Shown piece by piece: positions 46,469 through 57,333 of a stretch of DNA of 64,000 bases (positions are counted from its first letter, which is position 1; every line of letters starts with the position of its first letter). The position numbers and the translations under genes are program-made. Source of the stretch: Pseudocitrobacter corydidari (GTDB taxonomy: Bacteria > Pseudomonadota > Gammaproteobacteria > Enterobacterales > Enterobacteriaceae); contig NZ_CP087880.1 of assembly GCF_021172065.1 (NCBI RefSeq), forward strand, positions 310,001 through 374,000, read 5' to 3'. Below the pieces are notes generated by a model. It did not search any database. It was not told the DNA's origin and saw only the letters and a program-made list of their open reading frames with translations.

Positions 46469-46744
46469 ATGATCGCCGAGTTTGAATCACGCATTCTGGC
46501 GTTAATTGATGACATGGTGGAGCACGCCAGCGACGATGAACTGTTTGCCAGCGGTTATCTGCGTGGTCACCTGACGCTGGCCGTTGCCGAGCTGGAAGAG
46601 GGCGACGATCACTCGGCTGATGCGGTGTCGCACAATGTGACCCGCAGCCTGGAGAAAGCGATTCAGGCGGGCGAACTGTCGCCACGCGACCAGGCGCTGG
46701 TGCTGGGGATGTGGGAGACGCTGTTCCAGAAGGCGCAGCAGTAA
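46469..46744 (+). CDS. yfcL: YfcL-family small protein
   Basis: The 91-residue acidic, helical protein matches E. coli YfcL over its length ([20 protein letters not shown] at the start, [16 protein letters not shown] at the end). Its function is unknown. GAGGAAAG lies before the ATG. It is the last gene of the prmB-yfcL cluster; REP DNA follows at once. Confidence 0.9.
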   Translation: MIAEFESRILALIDDMVEHASDDELFASGYLRGHLTLAVAELEEGDDHSADAVSHNVTRSLEKAIQAGELSPRDQALVLGMWETLFQKAQQ

Positions 46745-46749
46745 TTATC

Positions 46750-46819
46750 GCCGGATGGCGCTACGCTTATCCGGCCTACGCTCCGCGATGTAGGCCCGGT
46801 AAGCGCAGCGCCACCGGGC
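46750..46819. repeat. REP pair (BIME) between yfcL and mnmC
   Basis: The first REP has stem GCCGGAT (46750-46756) with ATCCGGC (46769-46775). The second, in opposite type, has GCCCGGT (46794-46800) with ACCGGGC (46813-46819). It separates the convergent genes. Confidence 0.88.
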
Positions 46820-46833
46820 AACACACGCCGCAC

Positions 46834-48834
46834 TTACTTAACCTGCTTCCCCTTCAATAACTTCCTCACCCACAACCGGTTCGGATTCAACGCCGATAAC
46901 GTGCGTGCATCCAGCGGCAGCGGTTCATTGCTCATCTGCGATGCCAGCACTTCCGCCGCCAGCGGGGCGGTACATAATCCGCGTGAGCCCAACCCGCCGA
47001 GCATAAACAGATTCGGGTAGACCGGGGCGGTGGCTGCGATTTCCTGCTCCTCATGCAGTTGGGCATATTGCGCCAGCGTGGCGTCATAGTCCGGTACATT
47101 GCCGAGCATAGGCAGATGATCGCGCGTGGCGCAACGCACGCCAACACGCGCCTCGTTGGCGCTGACGTCCACCTCTTTCGCCCAGTCGGCATCGGGGAAA
47201 CAGTCGATCAACCGCTGGCGATTATGCTGCTGGTCTTCCTCGTTAAAGGCCATCTCCCGTTCGCCACGATGGTAGCTTGCGCCAATGCAGTGATGCTGAT
47301 TGGCCGGGTTTTGCGGCGTCAGGTAACCGTCATAGCACAGCACCTGGCGAAGCTGTGCCAGCGCAGGCCCGGTGGGAATATGGCTCACCTGACCACCAAC
47401 GGCGTACACCGGTAGCATAGCGGTTTGTGGAAGCTGATTAATATTATGCCCGGTTGCCAGCACCACGCTTGCGGCGCAGGCGCTTTCACCATCAGCGAAA
47501 TGCAACTGCCACGCGTCACCCTGTTGTTCCAGCGAGGTGAGGGATCTGTTCCAGTGCACGACCAGCCCTTGCTGCTGGGCCAGCGCCAATACGCCTGCCG
47601 TGAGCTGTGCCGGAGAGAGCCAGCCGCCCGCCGGATACTGAATGCCACCGCAGCCTGTTTCTACGCCGATACTGGCGGCAACGTCCTGCGCGCTCACCGC
47701 GTGTGCCAATGCTTCAGGCAGCCCCAGCAACAGCATCTGCTCGATTTTCTGCTGACTTTTTTCATCCCAGCCAAGCTGGGTAACGCCGCACCACTGATGA
47801 TCAAATGCCACCGGGAGCGAATCATAAAGCCGACGTGCGAAGGTGAACGCTGCCGGGAAGAACGTCTCCAGCGCGGGATCGTGCGCGCTCAACAATGGAT
47901 AAAGCGCCCCCTGACGATTACCGGACGCGCCCTGAGCCGGGGCATCGTCGGCGCAGTAAAGCGTCACCTGCCAACCGCGTCTCAGTAGGGCCAGTGAGAG
48001 CAGGGCGCTGGCAATGCCGCCGCCGATAATCGCGGTTTCGCGCGTGCTGGCGCCGGTGCGGGCAAACCACGGCGCACGCGCGGGAAGTGCGTTCGACTGC
48101 GTCATTTCACCGACCAGCATCTCACGCTTGCGGCCAAAGCCTTTGGTTTTATGCATCGTAAAACCGGCGTCCTGCAACCCGCGACGGACAAAACCCGCCG
48201 AGGTGAACGTGGCCAGCGTGCCGCCGGGCCGGGCCAGGCGCGCCATCGCGGAAAAGAGCTGCGGCGTCCACATATCCGGGTTTTTCGCCGGGGCGAAACC
48301 GTCAAGGAACCAGGCATCTACCTGCTGGTTGAACGAATCATCCAACTGGTCAGTCAGTTCGTTGATATCGCCGAACCATAAATCGAGCGTCACCCGCCCG
48401 CCGTCGAGCAATAAACGGTGGCAGCCCGCCAGCGGCTGCGGCCACTGGGCCTGAAGCTGTTCCGCCCACGGCGCCAGTTCCGGCCAGTGCTGATGTGCTA
48501 AGCGCAGGTCACCTGCGGTGAGCGGGAATTTTTCAAAGCTGACAAAATGCAGCCGTTGCAGCGTCGCCTCAGGATTGGCGAGGCGGAAGGCATCGAAAGC
48601 CTGCCAAAGCGTCAGAAAGTTGAGCCCGGTTCCGAACCCGCTTTCCGCTACCACAAACAGAGGATGCGGATGGGTGGGGAAGCGTGCCTCTAACTGGTTA
48701 CCTCCCAGAAAGACGTAGCGCGTTTCTTCCAGACCATTGTCATTGGAGAAATAGACGTCGTCGAAATCTCGGGAAACAGGTGTACCCTCACTGTTGAATT
48801 CGAGGTTGGCAGATTGTATGGCGTTTTGTTTCAC
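46834..48834 (-). CDS. mnmC: Bifunctional tRNA mnm5s2U wobble-modification enzyme
   Basis: MnmC finishes mnm5s2U34 in tRNAs. The C-terminal FAD-dependent domain removes the carboxymethyl group, and the N-terminal SAM domain methylates the amine. The methyltransferase shows [17 protein letters not shown] and [17 protein letters not shown]. The FAD domain starts with [20 protein letters not shown] near residue 265. The frame runs back to 48936, but the GTG at 48834 ([20 protein letters not shown]) aligns with the E. coli start and gives 666 residues. It is divergent from fabB. Confidence 0.95.
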   Translation of the reverse strand: MKQNAIQSANLEFNSEGTPVSRDFDDVYFSNDNGLEETRYVFLGGNQLEARFPTHPHPLFVVAESGFGTGLNFLTLWQAFDAFRLANPEATLQRLHFVSFEKFPLTAGDLRLAHQHWPELAPWAEQLQAQWPQPLAGCHRLLLDGGRVTLDLWFGDINELTDQLDDSFNQQVDAWFLDGFAPAKNPDMWTPQLFSAMARLARPGGTLATFTSAGFVRRGLQDAGFTMHKTKGFGRKREMLVGEMTQSNALPARAPWFARTGASTRETAIIGGGIASALLSLALLRRGWQVTLYCADDAPAQGASGNRQGALYPLLSAHDPALETFFPAAFTFARRLYDSLPVAFDHQWCGVTQLGWDEKSQQKIEQMLLLGLPEALAHAVSAQDVAASIGVETGCGGIQYPAGGWLSPAQLTAGVLALAQQQGLVVHWNRSLTSLEQQGDAWQLHFADGESACAASVVLATGHNINQLPQTAMLPVYAVGGQVSHIPTGPALAQLRQVLCYDGYLTPQNPANQHHCIGASYHRGEREMAFNEEDQQHNRQRLIDCFPDADWAKEVDVSANEARVGVRCATRDHLPMLGNVPDYDATLAQYAQLHEEQEIAATAPVYPNLFMLGGLGSRGLCTAPLAAEVLASQMSNEPLPLDARTLSALNPNRLWVRKLLKGKQVK

Positions 48835-48910
48835 GTAAGTTACTCGTGCGGCAAGGAGTCTGCCGATCTTAGCGATGCGTGCCGGAAGGCGCAAATTTAT
48901 GCATAAATTG

Positions 48911-48944
48911 GCTGATCGGACTTGTTCGGCGTACAAGTGTACGC
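48911..48944 (+). promoter_or_regulatory. FadR and FabR sites of fabB
   Basis: GCGTACAAGTGTACGC (48929-48944) is a perfect palindrome (7-2-7) matching the FabR operator of fabA and fabB. GCTGATCGGACTTGTTCGG (48911-48929) next to it matches the activating FadR site of E. coli fabB. Together they tie unsaturated fatty acid synthesis to acyl-CoA pools. Confidence 0.8.
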
Positions 48945-48994
48945 TATCTTGCCTCTCGAAACTTTAAAATAGTGATGACTTACAGAGGTTATGA

Positions 48995-50212
48995 ATGAAA
49001 CGTGCAGTGATTACTGGCCTGGGCATCGTTTCCAGCATCGGTAGCAACCAGCAGGAAGTCCTGGCATCTCTGCGTGAAGGACGCTCGGGGATCACTTTCT
49101 CTCAAGAGTTCAAAGACTCTGGTATGCGTAGCCACGTATGGGGTAACGTCAAACTGGACACCACCGGCCTTATCGACCGCAAAGTGGTCCGTTTCATGAA
49201 CGATGCCTCTATCTACGCTTACCTCTCTATGCAGCAAGCCGTTGAAGACTCTGGCCTGAAAGCTGAAGATTATCAGAACAACCCGCGCGTGGGCCTGATT
49301 GCAGGTTCCGGTGGCTCCTCTAAAGCGCAGGTATTTGGTGCTGACGCAATGCGTAGCCCGCGTGGCCTGAAAGCGGTCGGCCCTTATGTGGTGACCAAAG
49401 CCATGGGCTCTGCGGTTTCCGCGTGCCTGGCAACACCGTTTAAAATTCACGGTGTGAACTACTCTATCAGCTCTGCGTGTGCCACTTCCGCGCACTGTAT
49501 TGGTAATGCGGTAGAACAAATTCAGCTGGGCAAGCAGGATATCGTGTTTGCCGGCGGCGGCGAAGAGCTGGGCTGGGAAATGGCCTGCGAATTCGACGCA
49601 ATGGGCGCACTGTCTACCAAATTCAACGACACCCCGGAAAAAGCGTCCCGTACGTATGACGCACACCGTGACGGCTTCATCATCGCGGGCGGCGGCGGTA
49701 TGGTTGTTGTCGAAGAGCTGGAACACGCTCTGGCGCGCGGAGCGCATATCTATGCAGAGATCGTGGGCTACGGTGCAACGTCTGATGGCGCTGACATGGT
49801 TGCTCCGTCTGGCGAAGGCGCAGTGCGTTGCATGAAGATGGCGATGAACGGCGTTGATACGCCAATCGACTACCTGAACTCCCACGGTACTTCTACGCCG
49901 GTTGGCGACGTGAAAGAACTGGGCGCTATCCAGGAAGTGTTTGGCAATAACAGCCCGGCTATCTCCGCAACCAAAGCCATGACCGGTCACTCTCTGGGTG
50001 CGGCGGGCGTGCAGGAAGCTATCTACTCTCTGCTGATGCTGGAACATGGTTTTATCGCGCCAAGCATCAACATCGAAGAGCTGGACGAGCAGGCTGCTGG
50101 CCTGAACATCGTTACCGAACCGACCGAGCGTGAGCTGACGACTGTTATGTCCAACAGCTTCGGCTTCGGCGGCACTAACGCAACGCTGGTTATGCGCAAG
50201 CTGAAGGCGTAA
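48995..50212 (+). CDS. fabB: 3-oxoacyl-ACP synthase I (KAS I)
   Basis: FabB elongates acyl-ACP and is needed for unsaturated fatty acids. The nucleophile is C162 in [12 protein letters not shown]; the two catalytic His are in [11 protein letters not shown] and [10 protein letters not shown]. The protein is 405 residues, one shorter than E. coli because the loop [11 protein letters not shown] lacks one residue. AGAGG precedes the ATG. Codon use is strongly biased, as expected for a highly expressed gene. It ends before a strong terminator. Confidence 0.97.
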   Translation: MKRAVITGLGIVSSIGSNQQEVLASLREGRSGITFSQEFKDSGMRSHVWGNVKLDTTGLIDRKVVRFMNDASIYAYLSMQQAVEDSGLKAEDYQNNPRVGLIAGSGGSSKAQVFGADAMRSPRGLKAVGPYVVTKAMGSAVSACLATPFKIHGVNYSISSACATSAHCIGNAVEQIQLGKQDIVFAGGGEELGWEMACEFDAMGALSTKFNDTPEKASRTYDAHRDGFIIAGGGGMVVVEELEHALARGAHIYAEIVGYGATSDGADMVAPSGEGAVRCMKMAMNGVDTPIDYLNSHGTSTPVGDVKELGAIQEVFGNNSPAISATKAMTGHSLGAAGVQEAIYSLLMLEHGFIAPSINIEELDEQAAGLNIVTEPTERELTTVMSNSFGFGGTNATLVMRKLKA

Positions 50213-50225
50213 TTGCTGAATGTGA

Positions 50226-50256
50226 TAAAAAAGGAGCCGAAAGGCTCCTTTTTTGT
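50226..50256 (+). terminator. Terminator after fabB
   Basis: AAAAAAGGAGCC pairs with GGCTCCTTTTTT around GAAA, a stable tetraloop hairpin with a T-run. Confidence 0.92.
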
Positions 50257-50413
50257 GCGTTGACATCTTGCTGTTAAAAAAGGCAAAATCTGCCCTCAAC
50301 ACTCAAATATGAGTGCGTAAGCGTTTAACGTCAATCAACGCGCCGACACCCTGATTATCAGGTGGAGGAGGCGTGGTCTATTCCCCGCCTTACTCTGCAT
50401 TCTGGAGTAAAGC

Positions 50414-51592
50414 ATGTCTGAAGTTTCTCAATCTGTTCCTGCATCTTCCGGTAACGGATCGCTGTTCCGTATTGCCTTTGCCGTTTTTCTCACTTACCTG
50501 ACTGTAGGTATTCCGCTGCCCGTCATCCCGCTGTTTGTGCATCAGGAGCTGGGGTATGGCAATACCATGGTTGGTATCGCCGTGGGTATTCAGTTTCTTG
50601 CTACCGTGTTAACGCGCGGCTATGCCGGGCGTCTGGCCGATCAGTACGGTGCGAAGCGTTCGGCGCTTCAGGGGATGGCCGCCTGTGCGCTGGCCGGGGC
50701 GGCCTGGCTTGCGGCGGCACTGTTGCCCGTCGATGCGATGGTGAAGTTTGGCCTGTTGATTGTGGGCCGTCTGATTCTTGGCTTTGGTGAAAGCCAGTTG
50801 CTGACCGGAACACTCACCTGGGGCATGGGGCTGGTTGGCCCAAAACGCTCCGGAAAGGTGATGTCGTGGAACGGAATGGCGATTTTTGGCGCGCTGGCGG
50901 TCGGTGCGCCGCTGGGGCTTTTCCTCAACAGCCATTACAGTTTTGCCACGCTTGCCGTGGTGACGATGCTGTTGCCCGTGGCGGCGTGGGCCTTTAACGG
51001 CAGCGTACGTAAAGTGCCCGCTAACGCAGGGGAGCGGCCTTCGCTGTGGAGCGTCATTGGGCTTATCTGGCAGCCAGGTCTGGGCCTGGCATTGCAGGGC
51101 GTGGGCTTTGCGGTAATCGGTACCTTTGTGTCGCTCTATTTTGCCAGCAACGGCTGGGCGATGGCGGGCTTCACCTTAACGGCCTTCGGCGGCGCGTTTG
51201 TGCTGGTGCGTATTCTGTTTGGCTGGATGCCTGACCGTTTTGGTGGCGTAAAGGTAGCGGTAGGCTCGCTGCTGGTTGAAACGGTGGGTCTGGCGCTGCT
51301 GTGGCAGGCTCCGGATGCATGGATTGCGCTTGCCGGTGCGGCGCTGACCGGCGCAGGTTGTTCGCTGATTTTCCCGGCGCTGGGCGTCGAAGTGGTCAAG
51401 CGGGTACCGCCGCAGGTACGCGGCACGGCGTTAGGCGGCTATGCGGCGTTTCAGGATATCGCGCTCGGTGTCTCCGGCCCGCTGGCGGGGACGCTGGCGA
51501 CAATGGCGGGATATCCTTCCGTCTTCCTCGCCGGGGCGATTTCGGCGCTGCTGGGCATTGTGGTGACGCTCGTCGCGTTTCGTAAAAAGTAA
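50414..51592 (+). CDS. yfcJ: MFS transporter YfcJ
   Basis: A 392-residue 12-helix MFS protein almost collinear with E. coli YfcJ. It shows the loop 2-3 motif [17 protein letters not shown] and [15 protein letters not shown] in helix 5. The substrate is unknown, though relatives export sugars or arabinose-like compounds. GGAG lies before the ATG. In E. coli flk follows; here a GntR gene and an EIIC gene come between. Confidence 0.92.
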   Translation: MSEVSQSVPASSGNGSLFRIAFAVFLTYLTVGIPLPVIPLFVHQELGYGNTMVGIAVGIQFLATVLTRGYAGRLADQYGAKRSALQGMAACALAGAAWLAAALLPVDAMVKFGLLIVGRLILGFGESQLLTGTLTWGMGLVGPKRSGKVMSWNGMAIFGALAVGAPLGLFLNSHYSFATLAVVTMLLPVAAWAFNGSVRKVPANAGERPSLWSVIGLIWQPGLGLALQGVGFAVIGTFVSLYFASNGWAMAGFTLTAFGGAFVLVRILFGWMPDRFGGVKVAVGSLLVETVGLALLWQAPDAWIALAGAALTGAGCSLIFPALGVEVVKRVPPQVRGTALGGYAAFQDIALGVSGPLAGTLATMAGYPSVFLAGAISALLGIVVTLVAFRKK

Positions 51593-51609
51593 TGGTGTTC
51601 CTCAGCCCT

Positions 51610-52332
51610 CTATTCCTGAGGGCTGAACTCCGTTTTTCTCGGCAAAAAATACTTCACCTGAAACTCAAACATATTGGTGTACAGAATCGAATAATCGATA
51701 GGGTTGTGCTGCTCGTCGACAGCCTGCGTATGCATTTTGATGATGGGGTCCTGCTGGCTGATTTGCAGTAACTGCGCCAGCTCAGGGGAGGGCAGTGCCG
51801 GGACGATTGACTCATAGCAGCCGTGTATACGGACGCCACACTCATTCTCGATATAGGCAAATTTCGATGTTTTCATGTGCGCCAGCGTCAGGTCAGGAAA
51901 ACGACTGGCGGAAAGCCACGTTTCTTCCATCTGCATCGCCACGTTATCAATAAAGCGCAGTCGTTTAGCGTAGTAAACCTGCTCGCCGTCCTCCAGTTGC
52001 AGACTTTTGGCAATCTCCGCCGAAGGAGTTTGCAGCTCGAAGCGTAAAATCTGACTGGACGGCGTTTTCCCTTCATTGCGCGCAATTTCGGTAAAGCTGT
52101 CGAGGTGGGTGACCGACGCCTGAAAATGTTTATTGCGGATCCAGGTTCCAGCGCCGTGCCGACGCTCAATGAGCCCTTGATCTTCCAGTTCCTTCAGCGC
52201 CTTACGCAGTGTATTGCGCGAGACGCCGTACTGCACGGCTAAGGTTTTTTCCGCCGGAAGAAGGTCGCCCACGCTGTAGAGCGGGCTGTTGATTTTGGCC
52301 TTAAGCTGCCGGGTAATCTCTTTATGAACCAC
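51610..52332 (-). CDS. GntR-family (HutC/UTRA) transcription regulator
   Basis: A 240-residue regulator. The N-terminal winged helix has the GntR signature LPAEKTLAVQYGVSRNTLRK and LEDQGLIERRHGAGTWI. The C-terminal UTRA domain (about 85-235) binds a small effector, often a sugar phosphate. The start is a GTG at 52332 with AGAGG seven bases upstream. It is divergent from the PTS EIIC gene and most likely controls it, with a phosphosugar as inducer (inference from context). It is convergent with yfcJ at 17 bp. Confidence 0.88.
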   Translation of the reverse strand: MVHKEITRQLKAKINSPLYSVGDLLPAEKTLAVQYGVSRNTLRKALKELEDQGLIERRHGAGTWIRNKHFQASVTHLDSFTEIARNEGKTPSSQILRFELQTPSAEIAKSLQLEDGEQVYYAKRLRFIDNVAMQMEETWLSASRFPDLTLAHMKTSKFAYIENECGVRIHGCYESIVPALPSPELAQLLQISQQDPIIKMHTQAVDEQHNPIDYSILYTNMFEFQVKYFLPRKTEFSPQE

Positions 52333-52567
52333 TTTTGAACCTCTGTGTTTGATTTAAAAACATAGGGTTAGCGAAATTTTTAATTCAATTTACCTCGTGA
52401 CGTTCAATTTTATCCTTGTTTTTGAACATCTTTCTGCCCGCTAACTGTGATCCGATGAGTGGTTGAGGAAATTAATACTGATTACAGTTCTCGTCAATTG
52501 CTCTCGCCGGGAAGGTGACGGGGGCAAGGAAATAACCGATCACTCATCAATAAAATAAGGATTCAGT

Positions 52568-53902
52568 ATGAGTCTAATGGACAGCTTTGAGCGCGGGATG
52601 GAAAAGGTACTGGTTCCGATTGCGATCAAGTTAAATTCGCAGATCCACGTTTCCGCGATTCGGGATGCGTTTATATTGTCGTTCCCGATAGTGATGGCCA
52701 GTTCGCTCATCATTCTAATCAACTTTGCCATTCTGTCGCCCGATGGTTTTATTGCCAGCCTGCTGCATCTGGGCACGCTGTTTCCCAATCTTGCCGATGC
52801 GCAGCAAATATTTACACCGGTCATGAATGGTTCGGTGAGTATTATGTCGATCCTGATCACTTTCCTGGTGGCGCGTAATATCGCGATACAGTATCGCCAG
52901 GACGATCTGCTGTGTGGTCTTACCGCGATTGGCGCATTCTTTGTCGTTTATACGCCCTATAAAGTGATTGATGGGCAGACCTATCTGACAACAAAATTTC
53001 TCGGGCCACAGGGGCTTTTTGTGGCGGTGATTGTCGCGTTGATTGCCAGCGAAGTTTTTTGCCGTCTGGCGCGTAACCCGAAAGTCACCATCGCGATGCC
53101 CGACGCCGTGCCGCCTGCGGTGGCGAGATCGTTTAAAGTCTTGCTGCCGATATTCTTCGTGATGATCCTTTTTTCGGTCATGAACTATCTGCTGACCAAA
53201 ATCTCCCCCAACGGGCTTAACGATCTTATTTACACGTTGATTCAGGCTCCTCTGAAAGATATGGGAACCAATATTGTCACCGTCTTAATTCTCGGCCTGG
53301 TCTCTAACTTCCTGTGGGTGATCGGCATTCACGGGCCGAATACGGTGGCGGCAATTCGCGAAACGATTTTCTCGGAAGCGAATCTGGAAAACCTCTCTTA
53401 TGCTGCATCGCACGGCTCAACCTGGGGTGCGCCATATCCTATCACCTGGGTGGGAATTAACGATGCGTTCGCCAACTGCGGCGGCTCGGGCATGACGCTC
53501 GGTCTGTTGCTGGCGATATTTATTGCCTCACGCCGTCAGGATTATCGCGATATGGCAAAAATGGCCTTTGTGCCTGGCCTGTTTAATATCAACGAACCGG
53601 TTATGTTCGGTTTGCCCGTTGTGCTTAACCCCATTCTTATTATTCCGTTTGTACTGGTTCCGTTTATTAATTCCCTGATTGGTTATTTCTTTATTGTGAT
53701 GGAGTTTATTCCGCCGATGGCCTACGCCGTGCCGTGGACCACGCCCGGCCCGCTGATTGCTTTCTTTGCGTCGGGTGGAAACTGGCTGGCTTTATTTGTC
53801 GGGGTATTGTGTTTAGGCGTCTCTACGCTGGTATATCTGCCGTTCGTGATTGCCGCGAATAAAGTGAATATGTCGGCAGCCACGCAATCTGAAAATGAAT
53901 AG
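52568..53902 (+). CDS. PTS EIIC component, cellobiose/diacetylchitobiose type (orphan)
   Basis: A 444-residue membrane permease of the lactose/cellobiose EIIC (CelB) family with about ten helices. The family active-site region GLFNINEPVMFGLPVVLNP contains the conserved NEP motif, and GIHGPNTVAAIRETIF and PWTTPGPLIAFFASGG are typical. It brings in a beta-glucoside-like sugar with phosphorylation, but it needs EIIA and EIIB, which are not nearby. AAGGATT lies before the ATG. The divergent 235-bp gap to the GntR gene should hold the promoter and operator. Confidence 0.9.
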   Translation: MSLMDSFERGMEKVLVPIAIKLNSQIHVSAIRDAFILSFPIVMASSLIILINFAILSPDGFIASLLHLGTLFPNLADAQQIFTPVMNGSVSIMSILITFLVARNIAIQYRQDDLLCGLTAIGAFFVVYTPYKVIDGQTYLTTKFLGPQGLFVAVIVALIASEVFCRLARNPKVTIAMPDAVPPAVARSFKVLLPIFFVMILFSVMNYLLTKISPNGLNDLIYTLIQAPLKDMGTNIVTVLILGLVSNFLWVIGIHGPNTVAAIRETIFSEANLENLSYAASHGSTWGAPYPITWVGINDAFANCGGSGMTLGLLLAIFIASRRQDYRDMAKMAFVPGLFNINEPVMFGLPVVLNPILIIPFVLVPFINSLIGYFFIVMEFIPPMAYAVPWTTPGPLIAFFASGGNWLALFVGVLCLGVSTLVYLPFVIAANKVNMSAATQSENE

Positions 53903-53949
53903 CAGCGCACGTTGTGTAATCTCAAACGGAGGGCGAACTTATTACGGAA

Positions 53950-53986
53950 CGAATGATGATGACGCGGTGATGACCACCATCATTCG
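53950..53986. terminator. Hairpin between EIIC gene and flk
   Basis: CGAATGATG (53950-53958) pairs with CATCATTCG (53978-53986) with a 19-base loop. No clear T-run follows, so it is only a possible terminator for the convergent pair. Confidence 0.35.
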
Positions 53987-54004
53987 CCTGTTGTCATTGC
54001 AGGC

Positions 54005-55009
54005 TTAAAACACCATCCATAACAGCGCCATCACCACGATGACCACAATCAGCATCAGGCCAGGGCGCGCAGAGGCAGATTTATACGCCTCAATAAGCGG
54101 TGCGAACGGGCTGGTGATGGGCTGAACATAACGCACATCCAGCGTGTCCTGCGAACGCTCGACGCGCTTAAGGAACAGCTGATTCAGCAGCGTTTGCACC
54201 TGCGTCATCGTCAGCACCGTCTGTGGCGTAATGTTCCAGTTTTGCTGGCCGTAATCCTTCAGGGCCTGCCATTCGTGCGGCTCCATCGGCTGTTTGAGCG
54301 CGGCCTGCAAGGCATTGAGCGTCGGCGCGGGCTGGGTGCTTAGCGTTTGACGCGCCTGTAACCAGGTCGCCAGCGCTGTAAAATGCTTGGCCGGAATCAA
54401 CTCGCCGGTTTTCACGCCGGAAAGCTCCAGCATCGACTGCCAGATAATCTTGCTCGACTCGCCCGTGGCGGCGGCAAGTTTGGTCACAAGCTGATTCAGC
54501 GTATTGTGTTCGGCTGGCTGCAATGGGCGATCGGTCGCCGGACGCTGCTGCGGTTGCGGAATCGACAGTTGACCGTTTTGCAGCAGCTGCAACACATTTT
54601 TCAGTTGGTCGGGCGTCAACTGGCTCAGCGCTGTTTGCCCGTACTGTTGGCGGATGAAATCGCTCACCGCCTGGCGATTATTACCGTGATTCAACAGTTC
54701 CGTCAGCTGTGACAGGGTTTGCCGGGTGCTGAGATTCTGCTGCGCCGTTTCGAGGCGCTGATTCAGGTTCTGCTCGGCGGCAGGAAAATTACGCGACACC
54801 AGCGGGGCGTCGTTCTTCAACCCCAAATCGTGACGCACGCCAGCCCACACCTGCGCATTCGTTTGTGAGGTTAACGCCATAAGACGCGTGATGAGGCGTT
54901 CAAGTACCGTGCGCTGCTGCGTGGAGAGCGGTTGTTCTCCGGCGACGGAAGTAGTGGTTGAACCTTCCCCCGGAGGGCGCGAGGGCATACCTGAAATGGG
55001 TTGCGTCAT
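54005..55009 (-). CDS. flk: Flagellar assembly regulator Flk
   Basis: Flk (RflH) helps couple flagellar rod and P-ring completion to the export switch and prevents early FlgM release. The 334-residue protein has a proline-rich cytoplasmic N-terminus, a helical middle with Gln-rich stretches (QNLSTRQTLSQLTELLNHGN; KLAAATGESSKIIWQSMLEL) and one C-terminal membrane anchor (PGLMLIVVIVVMALLWMVF). It is similar to E. coli Flk throughout. It is divergent from pdxB by 111 bp. Confidence 0.92.
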   Translation of the reverse strand: MTQPISGMPSRPPGEGSTTTSVAGEQPLSTQQRTVLERLITRLMALTSQTNAQVWAGVRHDLGLKNDAPLVSRNFPAAEQNLNQRLETAQQNLSTRQTLSQLTELLNHGNNRQAVSDFIRQQYGQTALSQLTPDQLKNVLQLLQNGQLSIPQPQQRPATDRPLQPAEHNTLNQLVTKLAAATGESSKIIWQSMLELSGVKTGELIPAKHFTALATWLQARQTLSTQPAPTLNALQAALKQPMEPHEWQALKDYGQQNWNITPQTVLTMTQVQTLLNQLFLKRVERSQDTLDVRYVQPITSPFAPLIEAYKSASARPGLMLIVVIVVMALLWMVF

Positions 55010-55120
55010 GATTTATCCTTAACCTTATTGCTTTACTTAACCAGGAAGTCGAGTATGCCTGGCGGCCAGATTATGGCACACTTCCCCGGTTAACTCTCGT
55101 TCTCAGACAGGTACCGTAAC

Positions 55121-56257
55121 GTGAAAATCCTTGTTGATGAAAATATGCCCTACGCCCGTGAGCTCTTCAGCCGTTTGGGTGAGGTGAAGGCTGTTCCTGG
55201 GCGCCCCATTCCGGTTGCGGAACTGGCGGGCGCCGACGCGCTGATGGTGCGATCCGTCACGAAGGTGAACGAGTCCCTGCTGGCGAATCAGTCGATTAAA
55301 TTTGTTGGCACGGCGACTGCGGGTACGGACCATGTCGATCAGGCGTGGCTTGCGCAGGCGGGCATTGGTTTTTCCGCAGCTCCTGGCTGTAACGCCATTG
55401 CGGTCGTGGAATATGTTTTCTCCTCGCTGCTGTATCTCGCTGAGCGTGACGGTTTCACGCTCACTGACCGTACGGTCGGGATTGTAGGTGTCGGTAATGT
55501 GGGCGGACGCCTGCAAAAACGCCTGGAAGCGTTAGGTGTACGTACGCTGCTGTGCGATCCGCCGCGTGCCGATAATGGCGACGAAGGCGATTTCCGCACT
55601 TTGGATGAACTGGTGCAGGAAGCCGATATTCTGACCTTCCATACGCCACTGTTTAAAGATGGCCCGTATAAGTCGCTGCACCTGGCGGATGAGGCGCTGA
55701 TCCGCCGCCTGAAACCGGGGGCGATTTTAATTAACGCCTGCCGTGGCCCGGTGGTGGATAACGCCGCCTTGTTAAAATGCCTTGAAGCCGGTCAGGACCT
55801 GAGCGTCGTACTCGACGTCTGGGAGCCGGAACCGGATCTCAACCTGGCGCTGCTCGATAAAGTGGATATCGGCACGTCACACATTGCAGGCTATACGCTG
55901 GAAGGCAAAGCGCGCGGCACCACCCAGGTGTTTGAAGCTTATAGCAAGTTTATCGGTCAGGCGCAGCAGGTGGCGCTGGATACGCTGCTGCCGCCGCCGG
56001 AATTCGGCCGCATCACCTTGCACGGTAAGCTCTGCCAGCCAACGCTGAAAAGGCTGGTGCATTTGGTGTATGATGTGCGCCGCGATGATGCGCCGCTGCG
56101 AAAAGTGGCGGGCATTCCGGGTGAGTTTGACAAGCTGCGTAAGAATTACCTTGAGCGCCGCGAGTGGTCGTCGCTGTATGTCCAGTGCGATGACGCAGAT
56201 GCGGCTACGCTTTTGAAAAAGCTCGGGTTTAACGCTGTGCATCACCCAATTCGTTAA
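55121..56257 (+). CDS. pdxB: 4-phosphoerythronate dehydrogenase
   Basis: PdxB oxidises 4-phospho-D-erythronate in pyridoxal phosphate synthesis. It is a D-2-hydroxyacid dehydrogenase with tightly bound NAD. The Rossmann motif is [20 protein letters not shown], and the catalytic region includes [11 protein letters not shown] and the His in [17 protein letters not shown]. The C-terminal dimerisation domain (about 285-378) is present. The start is a GTG at 55121 ([12 protein letters not shown]), which aligns with E. coli; 378 residues. It begins the pdxB-usg-truA series. Confidence 0.95.
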   Translation: MKILVDENMPYARELFSRLGEVKAVPGRPIPVAELAGADALMVRSVTKVNESLLANQSIKFVGTATAGTDHVDQAWLAQAGIGFSAAPGCNAIAVVEYVFSSLLYLAERDGFTLTDRTVGIVGVGNVGGRLQKRLEALGVRTLLCDPPRADNGDEGDFRTLDELVQEADILTFHTPLFKDGPYKSLHLADEALIRRLKPGAILINACRGPVVDNAALLKCLEAGQDLSVVLDVWEPEPDLNLALLDKVDIGTSHIAGYTLEGKARGTTQVFEAYSKFIGQAQQVALDTLLPPPEFGRITLHGKLCQPTLKRLVHLVYDVRRDDAPLRKVAGIPGEFDKLRKNYLERREWSSLYVQCDDADAATLLKKLGFNAVHHPIR

Positions 56258-56319
56258 GATTATTTCTTTTGTGCCTTGCCCGTCGGCGAGGCACGTCGCT
56301 ATTTCTGGAGTAAATCACC

Positions 56320-57333
56320 ATGTCTGAAGGCTGGAATATTGCCGTACTGGGCGCAACGGGTGCCGTTGGGGAAGCCCTGCTTGAAACACTGGCGGAGCGA
56401 GAGTTCCCGGTAGGTGAGCTCTATGCGCTGGCGCGCAGCGAAAGTGACGGGGAATCTCTGCGCTTTGGCGGGAAAACCGTGCGCGTTCAGGATGCGGCAC
56501 AATTCGACTGGACGCAGGTTCAACTCGCGTTCTTTGCGGCGGGCGTGGAAGCCACGTCCACTTACGTGGAAGAAGCTACCAACTCAGGCTGCCTGGTTAT
56601 TGATTTGAGCGGGATGTTCGCGCTCGAACCAGATGTGCCGCTGGTGGTGCCGGAAGTGAACCCGTTTGTGTTGGCCGATTATCGTAACCGTAACCTGGTA
56701 GCCGTGCCGGACAGCCAGACCAGCCAGCTGCTGGCCGCGCTGAAACCGCTAATCGACCAGGGCGGCCTGGCGCGCATCAACGTGACCTGCCTGCTTTCTG
56801 CCTCATCGCACGGCAAGAAAGCAGTGGATGCGCTGGCAGGGCAGAGTGCAAAACTGCTCAACGGTATTCCGATTGATGATGACGATTTCTTTGGTCGCCA
56901 GCTGGCGTTCAACATGCTGCCGCTGCTGCCAAATCGTGAAGGTATCGTGCGTGAAGAGCAGCGCATCGTCGATCAGACGCGCAAAATTTTGCAGGACGAG
57001 GGCCTGATTATCTCCGCTAACTGCGTTCAGTCGCCGGTCTTCTATGGTCATGCGCAGATGGTCGGATTCGAAGCGATGCGTCCGTTGGCAGCCGACGAAG
57101 CCCGGGATGCTTTCGCTCGTGGCGAAGATGTCGTGCTCTCTGAAGAGAATGAATTCCCGACGCAGGTCAGCGATGCTTCCGGCAGCGCGCATCTTTCTAT
57201 CGGTTGTGTGCGCAATGACTACGGTATGCCGGAACAGGTACAGTTCTGGTCGGTCGCCGATAACGTACGCTTTGGCGGCGCGCTGATGGCGGTGAAAATC
57301 GCTGAAAAATTAGTGCAGGAGTATATGTACTAA
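56320..57333 (+). CDS. usg: Aspartate-semialdehyde dehydrogenase-like protein Usg
   Basis: Usg is a 337-residue homologue of aspartate-semialdehyde dehydrogenase without proven activity. The N-terminal NADP site [20 protein letters not shown] and the central [18 protein letters not shown] are clear. At the place of the catalytic Cys the context differs from true Asd enzymes. It sits between pdxB and truA as in E. coli, and its TAA overlaps the truA ATG (TAATG), so it is translated in step with truA. Confidence 0.94.
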   Translation: MSEGWNIAVLGATGAVGEALLETLAEREFPVGELYALARSESDGESLRFGGKTVRVQDAAQFDWTQVQLAFFAAGVEATSTYVEEATNSGCLVIDLSGMFALEPDVPLVVPEVNPFVLADYRNRNLVAVPDSQTSQLLAALKPLIDQGGLARINVTCLLSASSHGKKAVDALAGQSAKLLNGIPIDDDDFFGRQLAFNMLPLLPNREGIVREEQRIVDQTRKILQDEGLIISANCVQSPVFYGHAQMVGFEAMRPLAADEARDAFARGEDVVLSEENEFPTQVSDASGSAHLSIGCVRNDYGMPEQVQFWSVADNVRFGGALMAVKIAEKLVQEYMY

